DNA of 64,000 nucleotides from Sinorhizobium sp. A49 (GTDB lineage: Bacteria; Pseudomonadota; Alphaproteobacteria; Rhizobiales; Rhizobiaceae), in NCBI RefSeq assembly GCF_002002725.1, contig NZ_MUNW01000072.1:1-64000 (forward strand), written 5' to 3'. The notes under the pieces are model-generated. The model was given only the letters and a program-made list of their open reading frames with translations. It had not been told where the DNA came from and made no database searches. Below, one piece after another: positions 36,173 to 45,439 of the stretch. Each line of letters opens with the position of its first letter. The first letter of the stretch is position 1. The translations under genes and the position numbers were made by a program.

Positions 36173-39100
36173 TCAACCGTGCGGCTGTGTTGCGGACGTG
36201 CGCGGCGTGGCGCCGACAAGCCTCGCGCACAGGACCTGCAGCGCGTGAACGCGCAGGAACAATGCCGGCACGAAAAGCAGCGAAAGGGCGGTGGAGGCGA
36301 GCAGCCCGCCGATGACGACAATCGCCATCGGTGCGCGGAAGGCTCCGCCATCGCCAAGACCAAGGGACACGGGAACCATGCCGGCGATCATCGCCGCGGT
36401 GGTCATGATCACCGGCCGTGCCCGCTGTTCTGCGGCGGTGACCACGGCCTCGCGGGGGGGGTGACCCTGCTTGATCAGCTGGCCCGAGAGGTCGACGATC
36501 AGGATCGCATTCTTGGCGACGATGCCCATCAACATCAGTGCGCCGATCAGAACCGGCATTGTCACGGCGTTTCCGGTGAAAGCGAGTGCCAGGATGCCGC
36601 CGGACAGGGCCAGAGGCAGCGACAACAGGATCGTCAGCGGTTGGAACGGGTTGCCGAAGAGGATCAGCAGGATCGCGAACACGGCGGCAAGTGCCAGCAG
36701 AATTGCGCGGGAGAAGCTTGAAAAGAAGTCCTGCATCGACTGGGTCTCGCCTGCGGGCTGCAGGCTGACGCCGTCCGGCAAGGGGTTGGCTGCAATCCAC
36801 GTCATCACCGCCGACAGGGCGGCGCCTGATGTGACTGCCCCGTGGAGATCGGCGGTGATATCGATGCGCCGCACCCCGTCGCGCCTTATGATCTCGGCCG
36901 GGCCGGAACCTGCCACGACTTCGGCGATTGCCGCCAGCGGCACGACGTTTCCATCGGCCGTCCTCAGTGGCATGCCTTCGATCAGCGAAATATCGACCTC
37001 ATCGCCAGCCTCCACCTGTACCCTTACCGGGACCCGACGGCCCTGCAGATCGATGTGGGCAAGCTCGCGACTGATATCTCCGACAGTGGCCACGCGCACG
37101 GCATCCGATAGCGCGTCGAGACTGATACCGAGTTCGGAAACGAGATCCCGGTCGGGGACGATCTGCAGCTCGCTGCGAAGGGCGGGGCGCAGAGACATCA
37201 CGGTTCGGAACTCAGGCATCTGTGCCATCGCCGACGACAGGCTGTCGCTTGCCAGTTCCAGGCGGCCGGGGTCATCGCTGAGAAGAGTGAGTGCGAATTG
37301 GCGGCTGCCGGTCAACCCCAGTTCGCTGCTGCGGATATCCGCAATTGCTGCCAGTTGTCTGGTGACATCGGCGGCGACCTGCTGGCGTGTCCGGCTGCGT
37401 TCGCCCGGCGCCGTCAGCATCAATTGAACGGTGAAGGACTGCTGGTTCGGCGGACCGAAATTGAGGTCGCCGCGGTAGGCGTAGATGTGCTGGACATCCG
37501 GGTCCTTCTTCAGGGAGCGCGCAATCTCGACGGATTTCTGCATCATCGACGAGGCGCTGGCGCCGTCGGCCATGTCGATTGCGAAAGCCAGGCGGGTCCC
37601 GTCTTCCGTCGGAATGAACCCGCGTGGCAAGGTCGGCAGCACCGTCAGGAAAGGCACCACGACGGAAAGCAGGCCGAGCGTTACCGTCACGAGGGTCATG
37701 TCGAGGCGGAGGCTTCGCCCGCCGAGCGACACTGTCTGCCGGCCGATCGATAGCCGAAGCAGTCGCGTGTAAAAACCATGGCTACTTCCGGATTTGCTGG
37801 GCTTGCCGGCTGGCTCGGGCTTCAACAGCGCCACTGCCAGCAACGGCGTGATCACGCGTGCGACCAGCAGCGACAGAAGCGTCGCGACGGCAACGGTCAG
37901 TCCGAATTCCCGAAAATATCGACCGGGCAAGCCCTCGATCAGCGCAAGCGGCAGGAAAACCGCGGCAACGGTCAGCGATATCGCGGTGACCGAGCCGCCT
38001 ATTTCTTCCGTCGCATCGATGACCGCGCGCCAGATCGTCTTTCCCATCTCGCGGTGACGCGCCACGTTCTCGATCTCCACGATGGTGTCGTCGACCAGAA
38101 GGCCTATTGCCAGCGTCAAGCCCAACAGGGAAACGAGATTGAGAGAGAAGCCGAGCGCTTCCATGGCAAGAAAGGTCGGGATCACGGCCAGCGGCAGACC
38201 GATGGCAGCGATGAGCGTCGAGCGACGATCCCGCAGGAACAGAAAGACGACTGCGATGGTGCACAGCGCGCCCTCGGCCATGGTCCGCATCGTGCCGGTA
38301 AAATTGTTGCTGATATAGCTGGCGTTCTCGTCGAGCAGCGTGAATTGCACCATGGTTTCGGCATCGTCGAGACTCTGAACTGCAGATTTTATCTGCTCGA
38401 ACGTCTCAACCTCGTTGGCCCGCTTTTCGGCAAAGATCGTCAGGGCGACGATCGGAACGGCATCGAGCGTTGCGAAACTCGAAGGGTCGCTCCAGGCATC
38501 CTCGATCCTGGCAATGTCGGAAAGCCGGTCGCTGGATCCGGCACTGGTTCTGACAGGAAGCGTGCCGAGATCCTCGACCGACATCGGTGTCGACACGGTG
38601 CGGATCGGCTCATCGAAACCGCCGGTCTTCACCGCACCGGAAGCCCGGTTGTCGCCGACCGTACGCAGCGCCCGACTGACATCCTGTGGCGCCAGGCCAC
38701 GGGCGACCATTTCATCCCGCTGCAGCCAGACCCTGATCTCCCGTTCGCTGCCGCCAACCCGGGCAATCCTGCCGACGCCGGGCACTTTTTCCAGGGCGGG
38801 GCGGATGCGGTCGTCGACGCGCCGGGAGATCGCCGGCAGCGACAACTGGTCGGAGCGCAGAGCATAGGTGGCGATTGCGAGCCGCCGTATGTTGGAAAGC
38901 TCGATCGAAGGCTCATCGAGATTGACCGGCAATTGGCTCCGGATCACCCGCATCGCGGCCTGTATCCGATCCAGGGCGACTTCAGGCGGAACGTGGGCGG
39001 CGAATTCTGCATTCAACACGACGCTGCCGTCGCCGATCGTGGCGTCCAGCCGATCAAGCCCTTCGATGTCCTCGAAGGCATCTTCGACCTTTTGCGCCAC

Positions 39101-39304
39101 CTGCATTTCCAGGTCACTCGGCGATGCCGCCTGCTGGCGCAACATGACTGTGACGACTGGAAACTCCATTTCCGGGAAGCGGTTGACCGGCAGCGAGGTC
39201 AAGGACAGCCACCCCATCGCCGTCAAGACGAGAAACAACGCAACACCAACGGCAGGACGCTCGATCGACCATTTCGAGACGTTGATGGCCATCGGATGCC
39301 TCAC
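36173..39304 (-). CDS. RND efflux permease (AcrB-like)
   Basis: A protein of about 1043 residues with twelve transmembrane helices and two large periplasmic loops. The first helix follows WSIERPAVG, and the proton-relay Asp pair is in GLLVDDTIVEIEN near residue 406. Length and motifs place it in the hydrophobe/amphiphile exporter group, not the heavy-metal group. GTG 39304 overlaps the adaptor stop by 4 bases; ATG 39292 gives MAINVSKW and may be the true start. No outer-membrane channel gene is present nearby. It is coupled to the adaptor and the ALA synthase-like gene upstream. Confidence 0.92.
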   Translation of the reverse strand: MRHPMAINVSKWSIERPAVGVALFLVLTAMGWLSLTSLPVNRFPEMEFPVVTVMLRQQAASPSDLEMQVAQKVEDAFEDIEGLDRLDATIGDGSVVLNAEFAAHVPPEVALDRIQAAMRVIRSQLPVNLDEPSIELSNIRRLAIATYALRSDQLSLPAISRRVDDRIRPALEKVPGVGRIARVGGSEREIRVWLQRDEMVARGLAPQDVSRALRTVGDNRASGAVKTGGFDEPIRTVSTPMSVEDLGTLPVRTSAGSSDRLSDIARIEDAWSDPSSFATLDAVPIVALTIFAEKRANEVETFEQIKSAVQSLDDAETMVQFTLLDENASYISNNFTGTMRTMAEGALCTIAVVFLFLRDRRSTLIAAIGLPLAVIPTFLAMEALGFSLNLVSLLGLTLAIGLLVDDTIVEIENVARHREMGKTIWRAVIDATEEIGGSVTAISLTVAAVFLPLALIEGLPGRYFREFGLTVAVATLLSLLVARVITPLLAVALLKPEPAGKPSKSGSSHGFYTRLLRLSIGRQTVSLGGRSLRLDMTLVTVTLGLLSVVVPFLTVLPTLPRGFIPTEDGTRLAFAIDMADGASASSMMQKSVEIARSLKKDPDVQHIYAYRGDLNFGPPNQQSFTVQLMLTAPGERSRTRQQVAADVTRQLAAIADIRSSELGLTGSRQFALTLLSDDPGRLELASDSLSSAMAQMPEFRTVMSLRPALRSELQIVPDRDLVSELGISLDALSDAVRVATVGDISRELAHIDLQGRRVPVRVQVEAGDEVDISLIEGMPLRTADGNVVPLAAIAEVVAGSGPAEIIRRDGVRRIDITADLHGAVTSGAALSAVMTWIAANPLPDGVSLQPAGETQSMQDFFSSFSRAILLALAAVFAILLILFGNPFQPLTILLSLPLALSGGILALAFTGNAVTMPVLIGALMLMGIVAKNAILIVDLSGQLIKQGHPPREAVVTAAEQRARPVIMTTAAMIAGMVPVSLGLGDGGAFRAPMAIVVIGGLLASTALSLLFVPALFLRVHALQVLCARLVGATPRTSATQPHG

Positions 39305-40599
39305 AGGTTGGAAGCGACGACGGCGGCGGGCAGAACCGGCGTGACGCGCATGCCGGCGCGCACCAGACCGCCCGAGCGCAAGACGACCTGCTCGCCGGCC
39401 GATATCCCGGACACGATCTGAACAGCCTCGGCGGTCTTGCGACCGGTGACGACGGCGCGCGTTTCGACGGTTCCGTTCGCCACCAGCTGCACCTGGCTGC
39501 CATCGGCCGTGGGCTGGACGGCGCTGAGTGGAAGGACAATCTGCATCTGTTCCGTCGTGTGGATTTCCGCCCGCGCAAAAGCGCCGAGCCTGGGCGTGGC
39601 GGTCGGCGGAAGGGCAATGCGGACGCGCGCCATTCTGGTCGATTGTTCGATCCGCGGCGATAGATGCCGGACGGTGCCGGCAAGCGGCCCCATGCCCGAG
39701 ATGTAGATCGACGCCGTCGTGGCAGGTCCGATCCGATCCATCATGCGCATGGGGACCAGAGCCTCAAGCTCGAAAAGTCCGCCCCTGGCGATGCGAAACA
39801 ACGGCGTCTTGCCCGTGGCGATGTCGCCCACACGCGCGAACCGCTCGACGATGATACCGGACGCGGGGGCACGCACGCGTGTTCGCTCGAGATGGGCAGT
39901 CAGTTCACGACGCTTGACCAGCGCTATGGCTCGCTCCGCCAGGGCTACGCGTTTCGCCTGTTGCGCGGTCGCGCGCTTGGCCTCGGCGACAAGGACATCG
40001 GCCTGACGCTGCTCGAGAACGTCGAGCGACGTTACTCCGGATTTCGAGAGCGGGTCGGCGCGAGCCAGGGCCTTGCTGGCGAGATCGAGGTTCGTTTGCG
40101 CAAGGGCTATGTTGCTCTCACTCTGGGTCAAAAGGGCATCGGCGCGCTCGATCTCGACGTCGTTCATGGCGAGCGCGATCTGGTCGAGGTCGGATGTCAA
40201 GACGGCCAGAACCTGGCCCTCTTGCACCGTATCGCCTTCCTCGACCAGGATGGAGAGAATGCCGGCGCCTTCGCTCTCCGTTCCCACAAGCACATCCTCC
40301 CGGGCGACGATCGACCCGGAGACGGTGCTTGTGGTCGTGAGGGCGCCGGGTGAAGCGTTGACGACCGATACACTCATCACGACGGCATCCTGGGCAGAGG
40401 TGGCGACCGCCAGTGCCGACCCTCCGGACGGGAAGAGGTTGCCGACAACCATCGGGTAAGCTGCCGCAAGCAGGGCCGCAACGGCAACGAGTGCGACCGA
40501 ACCGACCATTCGCCTCCGCCCGCGTTTCGTTTCCGGCTCGGCCTCGGGTTCTCCGGGTGCTGGTGATGCATCGAAACATGTCGGTCGTCTGTGGATCAT
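39301..40599 (-). CDS. RND periplasmic adaptor (membrane fusion protein)
   Basis: A 432-residue protein with one N-terminal membrane segment near 32-50 (VGSVALVAVAALLAAAYP), so anchored by a signal-anchor without lipobox. It has the split lipoyl motif (GAGILSILVEEGDTVQEGQVLAVL and VRAPASGIIVERFARVGD), an alpha-hairpin of about 90 residues between them, and a beta-barrel and membrane-proximal domain. ATG 40599 is preceded by AAGAGGTG. It starts only 17 bases after the ALA synthase stop, which puts all three genes in one likely operon. Confidence 0.9.
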   Translation of the reverse strand: MIHRRPTCFDASPAPGEPEAEPETKRGRRRMVGSVALVAVAALLAAAYPMVVGNLFPSGGSALAVATSAQDAVVMSVSVVNASPGALTTTSTVSGSIVAREDVLVGTESEGAGILSILVEEGDTVQEGQVLAVLTSDLDQIALAMNDVEIERADALLTQSESNIALAQTNLDLASKALARADPLSKSGVTSLDVLEQRQADVLVAEAKRATAQQAKRVALAERAIALVKRRELTAHLERTRVRAPASGIIVERFARVGDIATGKTPLFRIARGGLFELEALVPMRMMDRIGPATTASIYISGMGPLAGTVRHLSPRIEQSTRMARVRIALPPTATPRLGAFARAEIHTTEQMQIVLPLSAVQPTADGSQVQLVANGTVETRAVVTGRKTAEAVQIVSGISAGEQVVLRSGGLVRAGMRVTPVLPAAVVASNL

Positions 40600-40616
40600 G
40601 ACGACACCTCTTGCGC

Positions 40617-41972
40617 CTATGAGTGCATCTCGTGGACGGGGACGTCGTCGCCCACCGTCGCGGGCATCAATGCCATCACTTTTCGACAGCCCTGGCATTG
40701 CGCGGGGTCGGGCAGAGACAGCCTGTTTGCCACGCGCCAGCGAGGCATCGTCGGTCCGATCGGCCGGGTGCGGGCGAGGTGATGCTCCGACCAGACCACA
40801 TCGAGCGCGTCGACGAGATAGTCGATGTCTTCGTGACTGTGCAGCGGCGACGGGGTGATCCTCAGCCTCTCTGTGCCGCGCGGCACGGTCGGGTAGTTGA
40901 TCGGCTGAATGTAGATATCGAAGCCATCGAGCAGCCGGTCGGAAACGGCCCGGCACTTGGCCGCGTCGCCGACGACGACCGGAACGATATGGCTCGGATT
41001 GTGCATATGCGGGATGCCGGCGGCGTCGAGCTTGTCGCGCAGCATGCGCACCCTGTCCTGCTGCGCCCTGCGCTCGCCCTGGCTGGTCTTCAGATGCCGG
41101 ACGGAGGCAAGCGCACCGGCTGCGAGCATCGGCGGCAGCGCGGTCGTAAAGATGAAGCCGGAGGCGAAGGAGCGCACGAAATCGACGATCGGCCCCGTCG
41201 AGGCGATATAGCCCCCGACCACGCCGAACGCCTTTCCAAGCGTGCCCTGTACGATCGTCAGGCGATCCATGACGCCGTCGCGTTCGGCGACGCCCGCGCC
41301 ACGGCGACCATAAAGCCCGACCGCATGGACTTCATCCAGATAGGTCATGGCATTGTAGCTGTCGGCAACGTCGCAAAGCTCCTTGATGGGGGCGATATCG
41401 CCGTCCATCGAGTAGACGGATTCGAAGGCGACGAGCTTCGGCAGATCCGGCTCGACTTGGGCCAGACAGCGGGCGAGATCCTCCGGACTGTTGTGCTTGA
41501 AGATCCGGTAGTCGGCGCGCGAATGGCGGATACCCTCGATCATCGAGGCGTGATTGCCAGCATCCGATAGAACCACGCATCCCGGCAACTTGGCTGCAAG
41601 CGTCGACAGCGCCGCCCAGTTCGACACGTAGCCGGATGTAAACAGCAGTGCTGCTTCCTTGCGGTGAAGATCGGCCAGTTCGCGCTCGAGCAGCACATGC
41701 GCGTGGTTGGTGCCCGCGATGTTGCGCGTGCCGCCGGCTCCGGCGCCGGACAGGTCCAGCGACTGGTGCATGGCATTTCGGACTTTTTCGTGCTGTCCCA
41801 TCCCGAGGTAGTCGTTGGAACACCAGACCATGACCTCGCGAACACGATCTCCCTCGTGGAGTCTGGCGTGCGGAAAGGCGCCGGCCATGCGCTCGATATC
41901 GGCAAAGACGCGATATCGCCCTTCCTGGCGCAGTCCCTCCAGGGCGTTGGTAAAAAAGACACCGTAGTCCAT
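40617..41972 (-). CDS. hemA: 5-aminolevulinate synthase paralogue with Cys-containing C-terminal extension
   Basis: A 451-residue PLP enzyme condensing glycine and succinyl-CoA to 5-aminolevulinate. ALAS motifs: NDYLGMGQH near 53, SGAGAGGTRNIAGTNHAH near 73, SDAGNHASMIEG near 137, LDEVHAVGLYG near 214, PLP Lys in GTLGKAFGVVGG near 244, and FTTALPP near 275. Usual rhizobial HemA is about 405 residues; this one has roughly 45 more (from about 405), including CQGC, that match no ALAS region I know. The gene starts after GAGGAGGGGGCA. It may be a second ALAS for a special purpose, as it runs into the RND adaptor gene rather than lying with other heme genes. Confidence 0.88.
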   Translation of the reverse strand: MDYGVFFTNALEGLRQEGRYRVFADIERMAGAFPHARLHEGDRVREVMVWCSNDYLGMGQHEKVRNAMHQSLDLSGAGAGGTRNIAGTNHAHVLLERELADLHRKEAALLFTSGYVSNWAALSTLAAKLPGCVVLSDAGNHASMIEGIRHSRADYRIFKHNSPEDLARCLAQVEPDLPKLVAFESVYSMDGDIAPIKELCDVADSYNAMTYLDEVHAVGLYGRRGAGVAERDGVMDRLTIVQGTLGKAFGVVGGYIASTGPIVDFVRSFASGFIFTTALPPMLAAGALASVRHLKTSQGERRAQQDRVRMLRDKLDAAGIPHMHNPSHIVPVVVGDAAKCRAVSDRLLDGFDIYIQPINYPTVPRGTERLRITPSPLHSHEDIDYLVDALDVVWSEHHLARTRPIGPTMPRWRVANRLSLPDPAQCQGCRKVMALMPATVGDDVPVHEMHS

Positions 41973-42484
41973 TGCCCCCTCCTCAGTGCGGTTGCCCGTG
42001 CTTTTGGCTCGATCTGTCCGGAATGGTCGATCTCGAGCCCTCGTATGGTAGGGCTTTCAGGGAAGGCGTGACACAGACTTAGGTTCCGCGAGGTTTTCGA
42101 CGTAGGTGCCCGCCCTGCAAGACCAAAGTCTGATGCAAGATCTTGCCATCGGTAGATCGCACGACGGAAAAGGGTGCGAGGATCGTGGCCACGACCTGGA
42201 GACCGACCTTGGCGCAATCGTTGCATGACCGTTGTGCGTTGGACCCGGCAATGTTGGCATTGCTGCCGAGGCGCGGGTCGGTGATCGGCTGTCCATATCG
42301 ATGCCCTGAAGCATTGGCACGGTTATCGCGTGCACCCCGAAGTTCGCGCAATCGGCTGCGAGGGCGCAAGCCCGCATGAGACGGAGCGAAACACGATGTC
42401 CTCACGGTGAAGAGGGCACGGCTTCGTGCGAAACCCTTTCGGTTCTGCAACCGGGATGACCGGTTCCGCGCGATGAAAAACGGC
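41973..42484. other. 512-base intergenic region without a convincing gene
   Basis: Contains the upstream region of the ALAS-like gene (right part of the gap being nearer the DeoR gene end). Open frames on the minus strand at about 42079-42377 carry weak protein-like codon use in two different frames (DCAKVGLQVVATIL in one, ALAADCANFGVHAITVPML in another), as expected of a frameshifted remnant, but I cannot name a parent family. No clear promoter, FNR/FixK-type box, terminator or RNA gene was recognised. Confidence 0.5.
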
Positions 42485-43273
42485 CTACTCGCCCGCGACG
42501 ACGAGCCCCGGCACGGCCGCTGCAAGCGCTTCGAAGCCGGGTTTCTGGCGGGCTTTGGCATCGGTGATGAGGTGGGCCATCTCGCCGGTCTCACAGAAGA
42601 CTGAACGGCTGACGACACCGACCTTGGAATGGTCGGCCAGGATGATCGCGCGGCCGGAGTTGCGCACCATGGCACGCGCGATCTCGGCGCCATGGAGGAA
42701 ATAGTTCATCGCGCCCATCGTGGCGTCGACCCCCCAGGGGGCAAGCAGTGCAATGTCCGCGCGGTAGCGCTGGATGTCGTTGATGGTTGCCTCGCCATAC
42801 GTCTCCATCGGGTCCTGCTTGACGTTTCCAGCGAGCAGGATGACGCGCGTGCCGCGCGAAAGTTCGCCCGCCCGTTCCGTCAGCTGGCTGGCCACGTCGA
42901 TGGAATTGGTGAGGATGGTGAGGTTGCTGAGGCCGCTCGGGCCGGCGAGTGCCTCGGCCATGGTCGAGCTGGTCGAGCCCGCATCCATGAAGATGGTCTG
43001 CCCGCTTTCGAGGAAGGCGAGGGCGGCCGCGCAGATCGCGCGCTTCTCTTGCAAACGCTGCGAGATGCGCACGCCGAAGGTCGTGTCTTCCCGCGTTACC
43101 GGCACAGCGCCGCCGCGCACCCGACGCAACTCCCCGGCCATCTCCATTTCCATGAGATCGCGGCGGATCGTTTCGCGCGACACGCCGAAATCATCGACGA
43201 TGCGGTCGATCGATACCTGGCCATAGGCCGCAAGCAGCGAACGGATTTTCTGCTGACGCTCTTCTTGCCACAT
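42485..43273 (-). CDS. DeoR-family repressor of the adjacent importer operon
   Basis: A 262-residue DeoR regulator: N-terminal helix-turn-helix (YGQVSIDRIVDDFGVSRETIRRDL, quoted in part) and a C-terminal sugar-phosphate-isomerase-like sensor domain (FMDAGSTSSTMAEAL near 97; ILLAGNVKQDPMETYG; VDATMGAMNYF; LADHSKVG). Family members sense phosphorylated sugars. Start 43273 gives the family N-terminus MWQEERQQKI. It is divergent from the phosphatase/importer operon, and the shared region holds tandem repeats and a dyad that are likely its operators. Confidence 0.9.
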   Translation of the reverse strand: MWQEERQQKIRSLLAAYGQVSIDRIVDDFGVSRETIRRDLMEMEMAGELRRVRGGAVPVTREDTTFGVRISQRLQEKRAICAAALAFLESGQTIFMDAGSTSSTMAEALAGPSGLSNLTILTNSIDVASQLTERAGELSRGTRVILLAGNVKQDPMETYGEATINDIQRYRADIALLAPWGVDATMGAMNYFLHGAEIARAMVRNSGRAIILADHSKVGVVSRSVFCETGEMAHLITDAKARQKPGFEALAAAVPGLVVAGE

Positions 43274-43319
43274 CGCGAAGCCTCCCTTGCCGCTTCTTGA
43301 TATGCGACGCCTCGCATTG

Positions 43320-43336
43320 CCACAAGTGACATGTGG
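43320..43336. promoter_or_regulatory. Dyad CCACA-N7-TGTGG in the DeoR upstream region
   Basis: An inverted repeat 47 bases upstream of the DeoR start. The left arm overlaps an ATTGCCAC (43316-43323) identical to the end of the tandem repeat units at 43346-43383, so it may be a third half-site for the same regulator. Confidence 0.5.
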
Positions 43337-43345
43337 ATCGCCGCA

Positions 43346-43383
43346 TAAAAACACATATTGCCACTAAAAACACATATTGCCAC
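43346..43383. repeat. Two perfect tandem 19-base repeats, likely DeoR operators
   Basis: TAAAAACACATATTGCCAC occurs at 43346-43364 and again at 43365-43383 without a mismatch. The element lies between the divergent DeoR (43273) and phosphatase (43494) genes. It is A/T-rich in an otherwise GC-rich window. Tandem direct repeats of about this size are common operators for DeoR-family repressors. Confidence 0.75.
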
Positions 43384-43493
43384 ATACGCGAATTGCCTGT
43401 AGGTAGATCGCAGAGGTCGCAGACGGCCCGAACAATTTCTTCAATCAGTCGGAAGCCAGAGCCGGCGCCCATCCTGCATGCACTGCGGGAGCG

Positions 43494-44351
43494 ATGGCGG
43501 CTGCCGACAAACGGGAAAGCGTAAAACAGAGAATGACCAGCGCCGCCCTCATCGAAGACAAGCATGTGGCATTCGCCGTGGAACTGGCGGATGTCGCTCG
43601 GGCCGTGCTCAGGGAAAACCGCCTGGCGCGGGTCGACGTCTCGGTCAAGGCGGACCGCAGCCTTGTGACGGCCATGGACATCCTCATCGAGGACCGGCTG
43701 CGCAGCATGATTGCAGCGCGGTATCCCTCCCACGGCATCATCGGCGAGGAGCGCGACTGGGTGCGCCCCGGCAGCGAGCATGTCTGGGTGCTCGATCCGA
43801 TCGACGGTACGACCGCCTTCATCGCCGGCATGCCGGTCTACGGCACGTTGATCGCGCTTGCCATCGGCGGCGTGCCGCATCTCGGCATCATCGACATTCC
43901 GGCAATCGATTCCCGCTGGATCGGCGCTGAAGGCCGGCGCACGACGCGCAATGGTCAGAAGGTCAGCGTGCGTTCCTGCCCCTCGCTTGCCGAGGCGATC
44001 ATGACCAACAGCAACCAGGATTATCTGGCACAGAACGAACGTCCGGCGCTCGACCGGCTGCGCGCGGCCACCAGCGCGCGGGTCTATGGCGGGGCGAGCC
44101 TCAACTATGGCCTTCTTGCCGATGGGCGCACCGATCTGGCGCTCGACGGCGGCCAGAAGGTTTTTGATTTCGCGCCCTTCCGGCCCATCGTCGAAGGCGC
44201 CGGCGGTATCGTCACGGACTGGTCCGGCGCGCCGCTGACGCTGGAAAGCTCCGGCCAGCTGCTGGGGGCGGGCGACGCCAGGGTGCACGCCCAGGCGCTC
44301 GATCTCGTCAAGGACATGAAATCCGGCTCTGCCGTTTCGGCCAACGCATAA
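43494..44351 (+). CDS. Inositol monophosphatase-family phosphatase
   Basis: A 285-residue protein of the FIG/IMPase superfamily. Metal-binding motifs: GEERDWV near 84, DPIDGTTAFIAGMP near 103, and DFAPFRPIVEGAGG near 226, where W-D is usual. Likely reaction: Mg-dependent removal of phosphate from a small sugar, polyol or histidinol phosphate. ATG 43494 follows GGGAGCG; ATG 43533 is possible and would remove 13 residues. It is the first gene of the importer operon, so its substrate probably arrives through the transporter. Confidence 0.85.
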   Translation: MAAADKRESVKQRMTSAALIEDKHVAFAVELADVARAVLRENRLARVDVSVKADRSLVTAMDILIEDRLRSMIAARYPSHGIIGEERDWVRPGSEHVWVLDPIDGTTAFIAGMPVYGTLIALAIGGVPHLGIIDIPAIDSRWIGAEGRRTTRNGQKVSVRSCPSLAEAIMTNSNQDYLAQNERPALDRLRAATSARVYGGASLNYGLLADGRTDLALDGGQKVFDFAPFRPIVEGAGGIVTDWSGAPLTLESSGQLLGAGDARVHAQALDLVKDMKSGSAVSANA

Positions 44352-44377
44352 GCCTGAAGACAAAGAAGAGGGAACTC

Positions 44378-45439
44378 ATGGGCATAGCGATCTCCAACCT
44401 GTCGGTGCGATACGGCGCCGAGACCGTCATTTCCGGCTTGTCGCTGGATATTCCGCAAGGCTGCTTCTTCACGCTGCTCGGCCCCTCCGGTTGCGGCAAG
44501 ACCACACTGCTGCGCACCATTGCCGGCTTTGCGCCGGCAAGCGGCGGCCAGATCCGTTTCGGCGGCCGCGATGTCACCGAACTCCCGCCCCACAAGCGCG
44601 CGATCGGCATGGTGTTCCAGGACTATGCGCTCTTCCCCGACAAGACGGTGGCCGACAACGTCGCCTACGGCCTGCGCGCCCGCGGCGAAAAGGGCGGGGG
44701 TGTCGAGCGCAAGGTGAAGGCCGCACTCGAGCGGGTCGGCCTTGGCCATCTGCTTTCGCGCCATCCGGCAGCGCTTTCCGGCGGCCAGCGCCAGCGCGTG
44801 GCGCTCGCCCGCGCGCTGGTCATCAAGCCGACTGTCCTGCTGATGGACGAGCCGCTTTCCAATCTCGATGCGAAACTCCGCGTCCAGATCCGCGAGACGA
44901 TCATCGAATTGCAGCGCGAGGCGAACATCACCACGGTCTTCGTGACGCACGACCAGGAAGAAGCCCTGTCCATGTCCGATCTGATCGGTGTGATGAACAA
45001 GGGCAAGGTCGAGCAGCTGGGCACGCCGCAGCAGATCTATGCGACGCCGCGCACCGGCTACGTCGCCGATTTCGTCGGAGCGGCGAACCGCACCGAAGTT
45101 GCCGTGCGCCCGACCGCTCCCGGCCGCGTCGAGGTCGATGTCGCCGGCAGCCGCCTGCTGGCAACCGACGCGCTGGAAGGCCCCGCCGAGCACGGCCTCC
45201 TCGTTCTTCGACCGGAGGATCTGAAGATTTCTTCAGCACCGGTAGCCGGTCTGCAGTCGTTGCCGGCGACCATCCGTGGCCGGCAATATCTCGGCGCCCG
45301 CACCAGCTACAGCGTCGAATGCGCAGGCGGCCTCGTCCTCAATGCCGAAATGCACGGCGCAGGGCACGACGCCTTCCTGCCGGGTGCCGCTGTCCACCTC
45401 GGCTTCGATCCCGCCGCGGCAAGGGTGATCCGGTCATGA
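44378..45439 (+). CDS. ABC transporter ATPase of AfuC/FbpC type
   Basis: A 353-residue ATPase with Walker A GPSGCGKTT near 38, signature LSGGQRQRVALARAL near 135, Walker [13 protein letters not shown] near 155, switch His VTHDQEE, and a C-terminal TOBE domain (VLRPEDLKIS onward). Sequence type is that of iron(III), sulfate, putrescine and sugar-phosphate importers. The start follows AGAGGAACTC, and the gene overlaps the permease by 4 bases. Confidence 0.9.
   Translation: MGIAISNLSVRYGAETVISGLSLDIPQGCFFTLLGPSGCGKTTLLRTIAGFAPASGGQIRFGGRDVTELPPHKRAIGMVFQDYALFPDKTVADNVAYGLRARGEKGGGVERKVKAALERVGLGHLLSRHPAALSGGQRQRVALARALVIKPTVLLMDEPLSNLDAKLRVQIRETIIELQREANITTVFVTHDQEEALSMSDLIGVMNKGKVEQLGTPQQIYATPRTGYVADFVGAANRTEVAVRPTAPGRVEVDVAGSRLLATDALEGPAEHGLLVLRPEDLKISSAPVAGLQSLPATIRGRQYLGARTSYSVECAGGLVLNAEMHGAGHDAFLPGAAVHLGFDPAAARVIRS

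Noticed and set aside
37778-39421. A 547-codon plus-strand open frame opposite the RND pump
   Set aside because: Low-complexity, charged sequence with no family pattern; the RND gene on the other strand is certain.
40617-40760. Heme-regulatory motif in the ALA synthase tail
   Set aside because: Such motifs need Cys-Pro; the tail has CQGC without a following Pro.
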